A DNA stretch of 64,000 bases from Linyphia triangularis (taxonomy: Eukaryota; Arthropoda; Arachnida; Araneae; Linyphiidae), in NCBI GenBank assembly GCA_963978545.1, contig OZ021730.1, positions 12,283,796 to 12,347,795 of the forward strand. Reading direction: 5' to 3'. The notes below the pieces were generated by a model, which was given only the letters and a program-made list of their open reading frames with translations, was not told the DNA's origin and did not search any database. The translations under genes were made by a program, and so were the position numbers. Shown here one piece after another: positions 10,069 through 21,811 of the stretch; positions within the stretch are counted from its first letter, which is position 1, and each line of letters starts with the position of its first letter.

Positions 10069-10875
10069 AGCGGCATTTAAAATTGCTTCAGTGACATTTT
10101 GGACAGCAGTATCAACATCCTCACTGTCCACCATTGTTCTCGTTATAACAGCCAATTCAGAAAATTTATCCCAATTTGCCCTATGGTATTTGTAAGTAGG
10201 TAGACGGTTGGTCACGCTACTACTACCTGCATGCGAAATGAGGACAGGGAAGTGATCACTGTTGTGTAGATCACTTCCAACAGCAAAATTCAAATATGGA
10301 AAAAGTATAGGGGAACAAATGGCTAAGTCAAGTGAATGGAATGTTCGAGTGGGTTCATGAAAATAGGTTTTCTCCTCATTATTCAGGAGACAGAGACAGT
10401 GATCAGAAAGCAACTTTTCCACCTGTCTCCCACGAGGGTTCGTATTAGCATTACCCCACATAGTACTGTGTCCATTAAAGTCACCGAGCAGTAAAAATGG
10501 TACTGAAAGTTGATCAATAAGGTCATTCAACTCCTCTTGGCGGATGATAGCATGTGGCGGTAGGTATAGGCAACAGACTGTGAGAAGGGACTGTAAATGA
10601 AGTCTCGCAGCCACAGCCTGTAAAGATGTGCGCAGTGTGAGTACAGTGCTGGGGTAATCATGAGAGATAAAAAGGCAAACTCCTCCAGACACTGTATTAC
10701 TACGGGTAACATCTTTTCTAATGCAACTATACCCACGGATCTTATATATACAAGAATCCTTCAAGAAAGTTTCTTGAAGGGCCAAACATGCTGGATGGTG
10801 AAGTGAAATAATATTCTTCACATCATCCTTCCTAGACCTAAAACCGTGACAGTTCCAAAAAACAAAAGAAGCCAT
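10069..10875 (-). pseudogene. LN1 ORF2, endonuclease domain
   Basis: This is the N-terminal 268 or so residues of the LN1 ORF2, starting MASFVFWNCHGF at 10875 in a TAATG overlap with the ORF1 stop. Endonuclease motifs QETFLKDSC, GDFNGHSTMWG, SLDLAICSP and SDHFPVLI are all visible. Compared with LN2 the conserved SWNCRG block reads FWNCHG. The frame is open up to the LN2 insertion site (duplication 10055-10068) and resumes on the far side at 2035. The last few codons before the stop at 10030 belong to the LN2 5' end, not to this gene. Confidence 0.9.
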
Positions 10876-11476
10876 TAATTATTAAAAGAAAATTTTAAAG
10901 GGGGGTCGGGATCTTCACTAATATCTACATCCTCATCAGATGGGTGAAGCCTCACCACATCCGCATCCTTCGAAGATCGAAGGATGGTGAAAGGATTAGA
11001 GGGTTTCTCTCGAGAAGGTCCCCCTTTAGCCGATTTAAGTTTCAAAGTCTGTAAAGCCTTTGATTTTGCCAGAGATTTCTTTAAAATCGTTGGTCGTTTT
11101 ACAACCTCAGTAGATGATCGTTGAGGTATTTGAACAAGAGAAGATACTGGAGAATCTGTTTGTGTGCTTTTGCTGCTGAATGTTTTTTTCAAAACATCAG
11201 CATAAGCAACACCAACGCGTGGAGTCCTCAATTCAAAAAATTTTTTAGCATCGAAATACGACTTATTTTGTTTTACTCGTACTGTCTGTATTTCTTTTTC
11301 TTTTACCCACTGTGGACATGATCGAGAGTATGACGGATGTGTGCCATCACAATTGACACACTTCTCGGGTGCTTTGCAGTTAGCACTACCATGTCCAATA
11401 CCTGCACAACGTGCGCATATTTCCGTTTTCCCATGGCAAGCATTTTGCGAGTGACCAAATTTCTGGCACTTGAAAC
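10875..11476 (-). pseudogene. LN1 ORF1, zinc knuckles and C-terminal tail
   Basis: This is the C-terminal part of the LN1 ORF1, from the first knuckle (KFGHSQNAC) through CARCAGIGHGSANC and CVNCDGTHPS to a Lys/Ser-rich region and an acidic end. The stop TAA overlaps the ORF2 ATG. LN3 is inserted inside the codons of the first knuckle (target duplication at 11464-11476 and 17495-17507); the N-terminal half lies at 17508-18051. Apart from that insertion the reading frame looks intact on both sides. Confidence 0.9.
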
Positions 11477-12271
11477 CCCCTCGGGGGCTCACTTCTTGTG
11501 AGTACGGGCTTGGCGAACCCGAGGTACCCTAACTGGGCCTAGCATTTTTCTTTTCTTTCCTTTTTGCTTAGGCCCTACGATTTATGTTGCTTTTATGTTT
11601 TAAGTTATACTATTGATTCTTATTTAATTTTGTTGCATTTGTCTTTGTTCATATTATTTGGTTAATTTTGTAGCGTTTGCCTTTGTTCATATTATTTGGT
11701 TAAATTTATAGGATTTGCCTGGGTTCATACTATTTGGTTAATTTTGTTGCAGTTGCATGGTTTTTTCTGATTGATTTTTTTAGGTTTTGAATCTTTGGCT
11801 TTATTTTGTTCAGTTGTTATTCTATTTCAGTTATCCATTTAAATTGTATTACATCATTTGAATCGTTTGGATTTGCCAATTTATTGGCCTGCACGTTTGC
11901 CGTGTGCGGTGACCAGTAAGGCCGGAAAATGGGATCCTGGGGATCCTGTGGCGTCCCATATCAGGACAGGTGATTAGTTTCCTGGGGGCGCTGCTGCGTT
12001 CCCTTTGGCCCACGCTTCGGCCGAAACGGGAGGCAGAGTGGGGCCCGACTCTGTCAATCGGCTGGCGGTAACAGAACCTCCGGGTTGCTGACTGCTCAAG
12101 GGTAAGGACTGGGTGGTTATGGTGCCTAAAGGTCCTTGGCCTGGCGGAGCCACGCCCTGACCACCCAGAACGACCTCGGCGTACTACCTCTTAGCAGGCC
12201 CAACGTCTGCTACCCATGTTGGGCTCGGTGGTGGGCGGGGGTGTACGTCGAGTTTTTCAAATCACATAAAT
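11477..12271 (+). promoter_or_regulatory. LN3 5' UTR with structured 5' terminus (family A type)
   Basis: The 5' end folds as CCCCTCGGGGG, then CTCAC-TTCTT-GTGAG, then TACGGGCTTGGCGAACCCGAGG, in which CCTCGGG near the 5' end could alternatively pair with CCCGAGG. A second stem GGGCCTAGCA / TTGCTTAGGCCC (about 11535-11573) encloses a pyrimidine-rich loop. A T-rich stretch follows (11600-11880), then GTTTGCCGTG, GGGATCCTGG, CTTTGGCCC and GTCAATCGGCTGG, modules also present in LN7, LN11 and family B leaders. No open reading frame of note. Confidence 0.7.
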
Positions 12272-13642
12272 ATGGCTAATTTTCCTCCTTTGTGCCCTCC
12301 GGGAGGCCAAAATTCCTTATCAATACCAAACATTAAAACAAAAAGAACTAATGACGAAGAAAATGAATTCACTCCTAAAAAACTTTCACTTCCATCTCCA
12401 GTTAATTTACCCAGCTTTATAATTATGCACTCTGAATCCGAAGAACTAAAAAAATGCTCCCCATTTCTAATACAAAAGGCTATTAAAGGAATATGCGGCG
12501 ATGATCCAAAACAAGTTAAAATATTAAGATCTGGTGATTTACTTATAGAAACAATTAATTCCAGACAATCAACATCTCTTCTAAATTGCACATCAGTAGC
12601 AGGCATCGACATTGAAGTCTCCCCCCATAAAACTCTGAACTCGTCCCTGGGTGTTATTTCAGAACCCGACCTCATCTATGTCGAGGATTCTGAACTAAAA
12701 GAAGAACTTTCATCCCAGGGCGTAGTTGACGCTCGTAGAATTAACATAAAAAAAGATGGAAATGTAATAAGAACAAAACACATCATACTGACATTTAACA
12801 CCCCAAACTTACCACCAAAAATTTCAGCCGGTTATCTCAGTTGCCCTGTCCGTCCATATGTGCCGAACCCTCTACGGTGTTTTAAGTGCCAGAAATTCGG
12901 ACACTCAAAAAACACCTGTATAAGTAAGCACGAGACTTGCGCAGTGTGTGGCAGTATAGAACACCTTAGTGAAGGCTGCCAAGCCAAGCCCACCTGCGTC
13001 AACTGTTCTGGAGACCATCCATCCTTCTCCAGAACATGTAAAATATGGACACAGGAGAAAAGAATTCAAGAAATAAAAGTTAATAACAACATTTCATACA
13101 CCAAAGCTCAAACTATTTATACAAATACAGTTGAAAAATCAATGGCCAAAATAGTTGCTTAATCAATAGCCAAAATTCCAATAGCATCTAAGCCTACAGT
13201 TAAATCTATTGCAACACAAACAGAAATCAATATACCAAGCAATCAAATGACACGTGTAGAACTCTTGAAATTCTTCTGGCCAACATCAACTAATCAAACA
13301 ACTTCAGCTCAAACTAAACCCATACCTGGACCTTCAACAAACTCAAATAAACTATCAACTAAACCTCAGAACAAATCTAAAAAACAAAATGAAACAAAAC
13401 CAACCAACAAACCTGGAGATGCATTAAAAACCAAAGTTAAATCTAAAATACAAATAAATAAGACTGCTATGAAATACCAAAATGTAGAAAAAATATCGTC
13501 ATCATCAGAAAATGATGAAGACTGCATCAGGGGTCTCTCTGACCCTGGTGAAATGGAAGTTGAGCTAGGTCTAGAGTCACCAGCTCATCTCCAACCGAGG
13601 AGTAGATCAAAAAACCGGCAGAATGAACCCCAATCCAGTTAA
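12272..13642 (+). pseudogene. LN3 ORF1: zinc-knuckle protein with one in-frame stop
   Basis: The start MANFPPLCPPGG at 12272 leads into the conserved ORF1 domain (SPFLIQKAIKGICG, SGDLLIET, GVVDARRINIK, AGYLSCPVRPYVPNPLRC) and CCHC knuckles (CFKCQKFGHSKNTC, CAVCGSIEHLSEGC, CVNCSGDHPS). A TAA at 13160-13162 interrupts the frame; the same frame stays open beyond it to 13642 through a Lys/Ser/Thr-rich tail ending in acidic PGEMEVELGLESP. The protein would coat LINE RNA in the ribonucleoprotein. The single stop leaves the domain and knuckles intact but removes about a third of the chain. Confidence 0.9.
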
Positions 13643-13650
13643 CATTCCAT

Positions 13651-16600
13651 CTGTTATCTTGGAATTGTCGTGGGTTCCACCATAACTCGGTAGACGTTAA
13701 ACATCTCGTTGATGAATTCCAACCTGTCTGTATCTGTTTGTAAGAGACGCTTCTCAAACCATTCCAGAGCTCTCTGATTAGGGGGTATAGTTCCATTCGG
13801 AAAGACTTCACCAGCGGTGATCGGGCCAGCGGAGGAGTCGCTATCTTTACATCTACTAATACTCCTGCCTCTCCGCTGCCTCTCACTACAACCCTCCAAG
13901 CTGTTGCTGTGAGAGTCACTGTGAAAAGTCTCATCACAGTCTGCTCTGTCTATTTACCCCCTAATGAAACTATTCGGCAAGCAGATCTTAACAGGTTGTG
14001 CGAAACGCTTCCACCCCCATTTATCATAATGGGAGATTTCAATGGCCATAGTCCTCTATGGGGTAGCCCCGACACTAATAATCGGGGAAAGCAAGTTGAA
14101 AAGTTAATTGACAATCAAAATGTATGTGTCCTTAACAACGGGCAAAATACATACTGTCACACCCCTACGAGAACATTCCATGCCATTGATCTCGTCTTGT
14201 GTTCACCATCTCTTTTCCCAAACTGGAGCTTTCATGTCGGATCTGACCCCTTCCACAGTGATCACTTCCCTGTGCGCCTGAAACAGGTAGGGATTAATGA
14301 ACATCCTTCCCGGCTCCCACGATTCAAATTTGAAGCTGCAGATTGGGAAAGCTTTTCATCTCTTGTTCAATTGTCTGATGAGATGGTGGACCAAGATGAC
14401 ATAGACACTGCCACTGACTCTGTTACTAATTCATTAATGGATGCTGTTCGATTGTCTATCCCGATTTCATCAACGAAAATACCGAGGCTACCAAAGCCGT
14501 GGTGGAATAATAATTGTAAATTGGCCCACAAGAAACAAAGGAAGGCTTGGGGTACTTTCCGCCGCTACCCATCTGAAGCCAACCTTATTATTTTTAAACA
14601 TGCTCGAGCTGAGGCTCGCAAAATTCGTCGACGAAGCCAGAGGGATTCTTGGAGGGTGTATTTAAATACTATTACATCATCAACTCCTTCCAAAAGGGTC
14701 TGGGACAAGGTTAATAAAATCAAAGGCCGCTATTCCAACCATTCTATATCTATTCTGGAGAATGGTCAGGACGTTGTCTCAGACCCTAAACAAATTGCTG
14801 ACACTCTTGCCGATGCTTTTGCTAAAGTGTCGAGCAACTCAAACTATAGAGAGCCGTTTGCCTTATATCGGCTTCGAGCTGAGAGATCGAAATTGGATTT
14901 TTCTTCCGATAATAGGGAAGGCTATAATGCTGATTTCACCTTGTCTGAGTTGAGTTGGGCCCTTTCTAGTACCCACAACTCAGCTGTGGGACCTGATGGA
15001 ATCCATTATAGCATAATTAAACATCTACATCCACTCCAGCTCAAGCTGATATTGAAACTATTCAATCGCATTTGGCGAAAAAACACCTTTCCGTCATCCT
15101 GGCAACGAGCTTTAATAATTCCTATAGTAAAACCTGGCAAAGATCCAAAAAATCCCTCTAGCTATCGCCCTATAGCACTAACAAGCTGTTTTTGTAAATT
15201 TTTAGAAAAAATGGTTAATAAACGTCTTATTTTTTACTTGGAAACAAACAATTATCTCTCCCAATTCCAGAGTGGCTTTCGTCAAGGACGTAGTACTGTT
15301 GACAATCTCCTCCTCCTCGAAACATCTATTCGAGAGGCTTTCGTCAAGAGGAGTCATCTGGTATCTGTATTCTTTGATATGGAGAAAGCTTATGATCGTA
15401 CTTGGAGGTATGGCATCCTCAGAGACCTACATAATATAGGTCTCCGAGGAAATATGCCTTTGTTTATTCAAAACTTTCTTCGACGTAGAACTTTCCAAGT
15501 ACGAATAAACTCAATATTATCTGACGAGTTTATGCAAGAGCAAGGTGTTCCCCAGGGAAGTGTGTTGAGTTGCGCCCTTTTTTTAATAAAAATCAACGAC
15601 ATTTTAACCTGCTTACCTCCCGCAGTGTCTGGCAGTCTTTTTGTGGACGATTTCCAAATGTCGTGCGCCTCAACTAACATGTCGCTTATTGAGAGACAAC
15701 TCCAACTTGCCATCAGAAGAATCACGGATTGGTCCAATATAAACGGTTTTTCTTTTTCTGCTGAAAAGACCGTTGCTGTGCACTTTTGCAGGAAACGTGG
15801 GCTTCACCCACAACCTGAAATATATTTGAATGGAGTCAAGATACCAATTGTGAATGAACATAAATTCTTGGGTGTAATCTTCGACTCAAAGCTCACTTTC
15901 CTGTCTCATATTAAACATCTCAGATTAAAGTGCGACAAAATCCTGAATCTTCTGAAAGTTCTCTCAAATACTTCCTGGGGTGCTGACACCATCTCCATGT
16001 TAAGGATATACAGATGCCTTGTTCGCTCTAAACTAGACTATGGATCTGTGGTGTACGGATCAGCTAGAAAGTCGGCTTTGATGCTTCTGGACACTGTTCA
16101 CCATCAGGGTCTTAGAATTGCAACAGGAGCATTCCGTACATCACCTGTCAACAGTTTGTACGTCCTGTGTAGAGAGTTTTCACTGGGAATGAGGAGAGAT
16201 AAGCTTTGCTTATTAATGTATTTTAAAATTAAAGGTAATTCATATCATCCACTTTTAGAGCATGTTTTAAACCCTTCATATACTCGACTTTTTAATGCTC
16301 GTCCTTCATGTATTTTATCTTTTTCATTGCGAGTAAGGAATATACTCGCATCTCATCTCATAAATAACCATGTTGTCCGTCCTCTAACTCTCACTTTACC
16401 ACCATGGCATCATCATCAGATCATTTTTTTAAACATTTTTACAAATTTTATTAAGTGTGAAACTCCAAGTGTTGTCTTCACACAGCTTTTTTATTATCAT
16501 CGCATTAATTTTTCAAATTTTAAGCCTGTCTATACGGATGGATCGAAAAGTCATGGGCATGTCGGATCGGCTGTGATACTTGATAATACCAGCATGTCAA

Positions 16601-17322
16601 GAGAACTGCATCCATGCAGTTCTGTATTCACAGCTGAATCCTACGCTATTCTCATGGCTTTACGTCACATTTTAGAACAACAACATGATCAATGGATTAT
16701 TTACACCGATTCAAAGAGCTGTCTTGAAGCTCTCAATAATCGATTGAATAAAAACCATCCATACATTGATGACATTTTAAAAATTCATTCTCGTCTTACA
16801 TCTTTGAATTTTAAAATTTTCTTTTGTTGGATCCCTGGACATGTGGGGATCATGGGCAATGAACGAGCAGATGCAATTGCGAAAACTGCTTCTGGGCAGA
16901 GAAGTAATCAACTCTGTCCCAGTGATATATCTCAATTGTGTGCGAGTGTTCTGCATCAATCATGGCAGGCCATGTGGGATGCAGAGCAAGCTAATAAATC
17001 GCACTCGTTACAACCTCTAGTAACCGGGTTTGACTTTTCCAATCAAAACCGAAGAAGGCAAGTTATACTTTCCCGGTTACGCATAGGCCATACTCGTTTC
17101 ACCCATGTTCACCTTCTGCTGGCAGAAGGTGCCCCCACATGCACCTCGTGTAATGTTTCTTTTACTGTTCTGCATATTTTAATTGATTGTCCAGTTTTTA
17201 ATTCCATACGCATACGCCACTTTCATAATACTCATCCAACATTATCAGCCCTTTTAGGATCATCTCCTCATCTTCACCTTTTTAAATTTTTATTAGAAAT
17301 TGGTTTTTGCCATTGTATTTAA
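13651..17322 (+). pseudogene. LN3 ORF2: endonuclease - RT - RNase H, one nonsense codon
   Basis: Coding similarity begins at 13651 with CTG TTA TCT TGG where the homologues LN5 and LN10 have ATG TTA TCT TGG, so the usual start codon is lost. A TAA at 13741-13743 replaces the Gln of the CLQET endonuclease motif. Downstream the frame is open to 17322. Visible motifs are GDFNGHSPLWGS, AIDLVLCSPSL and SDHFPVRL (endonuclease); PGKDPKNPSSYRPIALTS, FFDMEKAYDRTW, GVPQGSVLS and FVDD (RT); YTDGSK, FTAES, YTDSKS and WIPGHVGIMGNERAD (RNase H); and a C-terminal CTSC...H...C motif after RLRIGHTRFTHVHLL. It begins 8 nt after the ORF1 stop. Confidence 0.92.
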
Positions 17323-17494
17323 TGCTTTGTCTGTTTTTATTTCTTAACTAGTTTTAACGTTAACTCCATGTCGTATATTATTTTAGAAATATTTTAAATT
17401 GACTTTTAGTAGTGAAGGTCTAATTTACGGTGTTTCGGCGCAGTATAGCCGTTCCGAGCTCTTGCGCCAGGAAAAATTATAACAACCAACCAAC
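17323..17494 (+). other. LN3 3' UTR with terminal hairpin and AACC tail
   Basis: After the ORF2 stop come about 105 nt of AT-rich sequence, then TTCGGCGCAGTATAGCC, a short loop and CTTGCGCCAG (about 17431-17470), then the tail ATAACAACCAACCAAC. GGCGCA pairs with TGCGCC. The copy at 38991-39443 ends in the same way with only a few substitutions. Confidence 0.8.
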
Positions 17495-17507
17495 TGGCAC
17501 TTGAAAC

Positions 17508-18051
17508 AGCGTAGTGGGTTCGGAATATACGGACGTACTTGGCAATTCAGATATCCGGCTTTTACGTGCGACGGTAAAGTGGGTAAGTCAAAAGTTAGGA
17601 TCAAATGCTTAGTGGGGATGGTATTCCCGTCTCGTCGTATTGTTATGCGGTGGACGGCCGAAACGTGTTGATCGCGTAGGTGGTCAAGAATCTCGTCCTC
17701 CGCTGTATGGTAAAGGTCCGACTCGGACACAACACCATGAGATTTATTAAGTGATCCATGATCTGTAACAGTTACAGGGAATGTTCCAAAATTGTCGATT
17801 TTTAATATGCTTTTGGCTTGTTGATCATTGCGGAATTCCACTAACAGATCTCCAGACTTCAGTTTTTTGACTGAAGCTGTATCTCCAACGAACGATTTTA
17901 AAGTTTTCTCAATTAGAAAAGGAGACACCTTTTCAAAAGAACCCTCCACTCGATGTACAATGAAGAATTTAAGTGACATTTGACTTGATGAAGATACTTG
18001 TCGTTGTTGCTCCCCACTAGGGGGAGAAAAAATAGAAGATTTACTTTCCAT
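17508..18051 (-). pseudogene. LN1 ORF1, N-terminal half
   Basis: The reading frame runs from the likely start ATG at 18051 (MESK) through HRVEGSFEKVSPFLIEK, SGDLLVEF and AGYLNCQVRPYIPNPLRC to the first knuckle CFKCQ, where LN3 interrupts it. It resumes at 11476. About 90% of residues match the LN2 ORF1. The frame also extends upstream to 18132 through leader sequence; the MESK start is preferred because LN2 (MEST) and LN5 (METK) align there. Confidence 0.88.
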
Positions 18052-18685
18052 GAAAGTAGGGATAAAAGATTCGGGCACTAGAGTCCCACCCACCATGGAG
18101 TCCTCATTATCGGGGATAGAGCCTGCCGGCAAGCAACAAAAATCATAAAAGAAAACAAAATATCAACAGAACTGTTACGCACAGCATGACTCGATCGGGT
18201 TGTCCAGTACCTATACGCGAATGACTCGTCCCTGTAGAAGTCTCCACCCTTAACGAGATTCCCAGCAGACGAGCCGGAAGCTTGATCCCTAGCCGCCGAC
18301 GAAGTCGGACGACCAGCCGATTGATACACACGGGACCAATGTGCACCTCCCGTTTATCTGAAGCAAGGGCCAAAGTAGTGTATTGGGACAGTATGTCGCC
18401 CCTCAACTACCAGGATCCCCCTTTCCAAAGACACGGGTCTCCACGCACGGCAAACACGTGGGTGATTTAATCCCCGAGAGAAGCTGATGGCAACAGAGCG
18501 GCACAAAGCTTCTCAAGGGGAGCCCTCACCTCTGAAGAGTTAACCACAACGAGGGAAGGAAGAGAAGCCAAACAATAAATACAGAACCCAAAAAAGAAGG
18601 TAAAACAGAAGAAGGGATAGATCACTGGGGCGCCCCGGGGTTGTGAAGCCCGTATTTACTTATAGAAAGTAAACCCCCTGAGGGG
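18052..18685 (-). promoter_or_regulatory. LN1 5' UTR (family B type)
   Basis: The leader starts at 18685 with CCCCTCAGGGGGTTTACTTTC...AAGTAAATACGGGCTTCACAACCCCGGGG. It is nearly identical to the leader of LN5 and close to that of LN2. It ends abruptly against Pao/BEL sequence (18686), marking the true 5' end of LN1. No duplicated target sequence could be matched because the 3' end of LN1 is missing. Confidence 0.75.
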
Positions 18686-20137
18686 TCCGGAAATCTAGAT
18701 ACACAAGAATACATCGAAGCCGAGGAAAAGATAATATGGATGATCCAAAACGAGGCTTTTAATGGGGAAAAGGATGAAAAATTAAAGACCTTGGAAACCT
18801 ACAAAGATGAGGCAAACATAATAAGAGTGAAAACTAAAATCATTTACAGTGAAGACTTCAAGAAACCAGCTGTTCTGCCTTCTAATCACGAAGTTGTTAA
18901 AAGATTAATTTTTTCATACCATGTAAGAAATTCACATGCTGGCACTCAGATTTTATTGAACTTAATTCGAGAGCATTTTTGGATTTTGAGTGGTAGAAGA
19001 GCCATTAGATCAGTTATTTCCAAATGCGTAGTTTGTAAAAGACATTCGGAGAAAAGTTTGGACACTACAACAGCTCCTTTACCTTATAATCGTGTACGGG
19101 ATGCCGCAGTTTTTGAAATCATCGGAATAGACTTAGCTGGTCCGGTGCTGCTTAAAAGTAGTCAAAAAGCATGGATTTGCCTCTTTACATGCGCAATCTA
19201 TAGAGCAGTGCATCTCGAACTTATTACTGCTGTCTCAACTGAAGTGTTCTTGTTGGCTCTACGCAGATTTATTGCCAGACGTGGCAGATGTGCTGTAATT
19301 CATTGCGACAATGGCACGAATTTTGTAGGAGCTTTTAATCTTTTTAAAGCGTTGGATTGGAATCGAATTATAGAAGTTGGAACTGTCAACCAGATCGAAT
19401 GGAAGTTTAACGCACCAACCGCCTCTTGGTGGGGTGGATGGTGGGAGAGATTGATAAGAATCATCAAAGACTTGTTAAAGAGAGTCTTAGGTAAAGCATG
19501 TTTGACATATGAAGAGATGCTTACCGTCTTATGCGACACTGAATCCGTCATTAACTCCAGACCACTCACATATGTTTCAGAGTGTGATTCTGAATTAATT
19601 CCACTCAGCCCGTCAATGTTCTTACAAGACATAACAGAATCCCGTGTTCCAGATTGTGATAAAGTAGATCATACGAACCTGAACAAGAGACTAAAACATA
19701 GGTTTAGTTTGCAGAAAGCTCTGAGAAATCGTTTTAGATCTGAGTACCTGAGTGCTCTAATTCAAAGGCCAGGAAACAAAAAAAGATCTTCTGTAGCTGT
19801 TGGAGATATAGTGCTAATAGGGAACGACAAAATCAAGCGAATGAATTGGCCACTAGCAAAAGTTATTGAACTTCTTCCAAGTAAAGAAGGTATCGTTAGA
19901 CTAGTAAAACTGAGAACGGCACGAGGGGAATGCCTTAGACCAATTCAGCGCCTATATCCTTTAGAAGTGACTGCATCCGATCCACTTTTCAACAGTAATG
20001 TCATACTGATTCCCACAAGAGATTTCAGACAATGCTCAAACCCTAGCGTACCAAAGACAGTTCAGAAGAGTGATGTCAGGCCTGTGAAAACAAAATCTGG
20101 ACGAGCTATAAAAATTCCTGAGAGACTGAATCTTTAG
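18686..20137 (+). pseudogene. Pao/BEL retrotransposon pol fragment: integrase and C-terminal domain
   Basis: The frame is open from 18686 (no start of its own; first Met at 18740) to the stop at 20137. Numbered from that Met: an HHCC zinc domain (H61, H66, C96, C99), an integrase core with D131 (IGIDLAGP), D190 (HCDNGTNF) and E236 (WWERLIRIIKD), then the C-terminal domain typical of Pao/BEL pol (VAVGDIVLIGNDKIKRMNWPL...RLYPLE). It would insert retroelement cDNA into chromosomes. Protease, RT and RNase H are absent because LN1 abuts the fragment at 18686. No stop or frameshift is seen in what remains. Confidence 0.92.
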
Positions 20138-20475
20138 ATAAAGAAAGGTTGAGTTGTGTTCTCTTGACAACTCAAGGTGGGAGGATGTTGCGAACACAAT
20201 GACGTCATATGAATAAACTCTATTCTTAAAGAATTATTTAATGTGAACAATTTAATTCTGTTTAAGTTTTAATTACTCGTCAAGTATGGCAACAAGCAAA
20301 CGATTAATATTTAGAATTCTGTTTTTTGGTTTTGTAAAAATATGACGTTCTAAAAGGTTTAAAAGTAAATATTTTCTGTCATATGATAACAGACTTTGTT
20401 CTTCTGTTTAATAAGTGTCCTGTCAAGATCTTTAGTTAATCAAATGTTTTGGAAAGTGATTCGAGTCAGAAGGAT
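20138..20475 (+). mobile_element. Probable Pao/BEL 3' LTR
   Basis: Just after pol lies the purine-rich GGTGGGAGGA (20176-20185), a plausible polypurine tract, then TGTTGCGAAC at 20186, a plausible LTR start. An AATAAA-like signal lies in GAATAAACTC near 20211. The 3' end is not certain; GAGTCA near 20463-20468 would give a TG...CA LTR of about 280 bp. No second LTR is in the window to compare. Confidence 0.5.
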
Positions 20476-21177
20476 TTAGATTTTTAAGTTATTTTGAATC
20501 CAACAATTACCTTCTGCTTTGTATTGGTAACCTGAATGTTGATTTCTAATGAAATGTAATATTTTGTTACCTTTCAATAAGTCCACTTCATGCGTACACT
20601 TTTGAATAAAGTCCTTGAATACAGTGTAGTGCTGGCGTCCCAGATCAAGGTCTTGAATATTAAAGTTTGGATATTCGAGATACGTGTACTTTAAAAGTAC
20701 TTTTGCAAAGTCAACATTATATTGATTGGGATTGGCATTAGATTTGCTAAGAGCCGATCTTAATATTTCATAAATATCGCCTGCTGCCCTAAGACTGGCT
20801 CCATATTTCAAAAGCATCTCAATGGAGCTTAATTCTTTATTTATAAATAAAGCCAATTTCAATGCAGTGCTGGGGTGTCCATTATGTAACAGGCTTTCTA
20901 CATTTGGGGAGCAGCCAGCTTCTAGCAACAGTTTGATGGCTTGCGGCTCACTATCCCACACTATAGCCCGGCCTAGAAATGAAATATCTTTTAGTAAACT
21001 GCAACCAATATTATCTAGCAGCACCTTGCAGACGCTTCCTCTAAGTTTTGTTCCTTTGTATGACATATTACACAACAAAGCACTGTTTTTATAACCGCAT
21101 ATTCGCGGAGAACCTGCCTCAAAAAACTGTCGGATGATTTCTGGATCAGTTTCGAAGCGGATAATGCTCAGTTTTCA
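20476..21177 (-). pseudogene. Ankyrin-repeat protein fragment (copy 1)
   Basis: The open frame runs on the minus strand from about 21177 (DPEIIRQFFEAGSP, continuous with the first Met at 21078) to a TAA at 20476. It contains ankyrin-type units: AIKLLLEAGCSPNVESLLHNGHPSTALKLAL and SSIEMLLKYGASLRAAGD, then a non-repeat C-terminal part. No signal peptide or membrane segment is seen. It has no clean gene context: a BEL LTR lies on one side and LINE ORF1 sequence on the other. It may be a host exon, a captured gene piece or part of a mobile unit. Bases 20526-20836 recur almost unchanged at 45822-46132, with an A/T difference in AATAAA/AATATA. I do not know its function. Confidence 0.6.
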
Positions 21178-21811
21178 AAGTCAATTGGTTGCTCAGGTTA
21201 ACAAAAGTTGGTTGAAAATCTGGTTTTTTAATATTTTTTACTTTACTAAATGAGGTCTTTTTCATGTGGCTTGAGGCAGTTTTATCTGAAGTTTCGTGCT
21301 TTGCTTTTGTCATTGGATGCGAAGTTTTTGATTGAGTTGGTCTACATGACTGTAAGGACTCTACTTCATCGGTAGTTTGTGTTGAGATGGATTTTTGTTT
21401 AAGTGGTCAATTAATAGATTCAGAAGGTAGTGTTTGAGTCGCTATTGATGTTGTAACTGGTTTTAAAGTTGCGGAATATGAAGGACTCTGTTTTTCGGAG
21501 GCTTTCAATAGTGCTTTGGCTTCGTGATAAGAAATATTGTTTTTGGTCTTTAATTCTTGAAGGTCTGTTTCAAAAATCCACTCTGCACAAGATTTTAAGA
21601 AAGCAGGATGCGATTTTATGCAGTTGGCACACTTCGGTGGAAAGGAACAATTTTTAAAGTTGTATTGAGGATCGGAGCTAGCCAAATTTACGCAAATGTC
21701 CGTTCCTCGGCAGGTAGTGATAGTATGACCAAAACTTTGACATTTGAAACAGCGTATAGGGCTGGGAATGTAAGGACGGACTGGGCATGTAAGATATCCA
21801 GCATAAACATG
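21178..21811 (-). pseudogene. LN4 ORF1, knuckles and C-terminal part
   Basis: Reading from 21811: AGYLTCPVRPYIPSPIRC, the knuckle CFKCQSFGHTITTC, then a degenerate second knuckle and CANCIKSHPAFLKSC, followed by the conserved NNISYHEAKALL and an SIATQT motif. A TGA at 21407-21409 interrupts the frame, which then continues open through a Lys/Ser-rich tail to about 21175. The N-terminal half is at 27795-28388 beyond the inserted LN5 (target duplication CCAGCATAAACATG). LN4 is a divergent relative of the family A elements. Confidence 0.8.

Larger units (their letters stand above)
11477..17494 (+). mobile_element. LN3: full-length family A LINE inserted into LN1 ORF1
   Basis: The 6.0-kb element starts CCCCTCGGGGGCTCAC at 11477 and ends in a GGCGCA...TGCGCC hairpin with an AACC tail at 17494. 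Target duplication TGGCACTTGAAAC lies at 11464-11476 and 17495-17507; one more C could belong to either the duplication or the tail. Order: 5' UTR 11477-12271, ORF1 12272-13642, ORF2 13651-17322, 3' UTR to 17494. ORF1 and ORF2 each have one nonsense codon and no frameshift, so it is young but disabled. A 5'-truncated near twin of its 3' end sits at 38991-39443. Confidence 0.95.
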
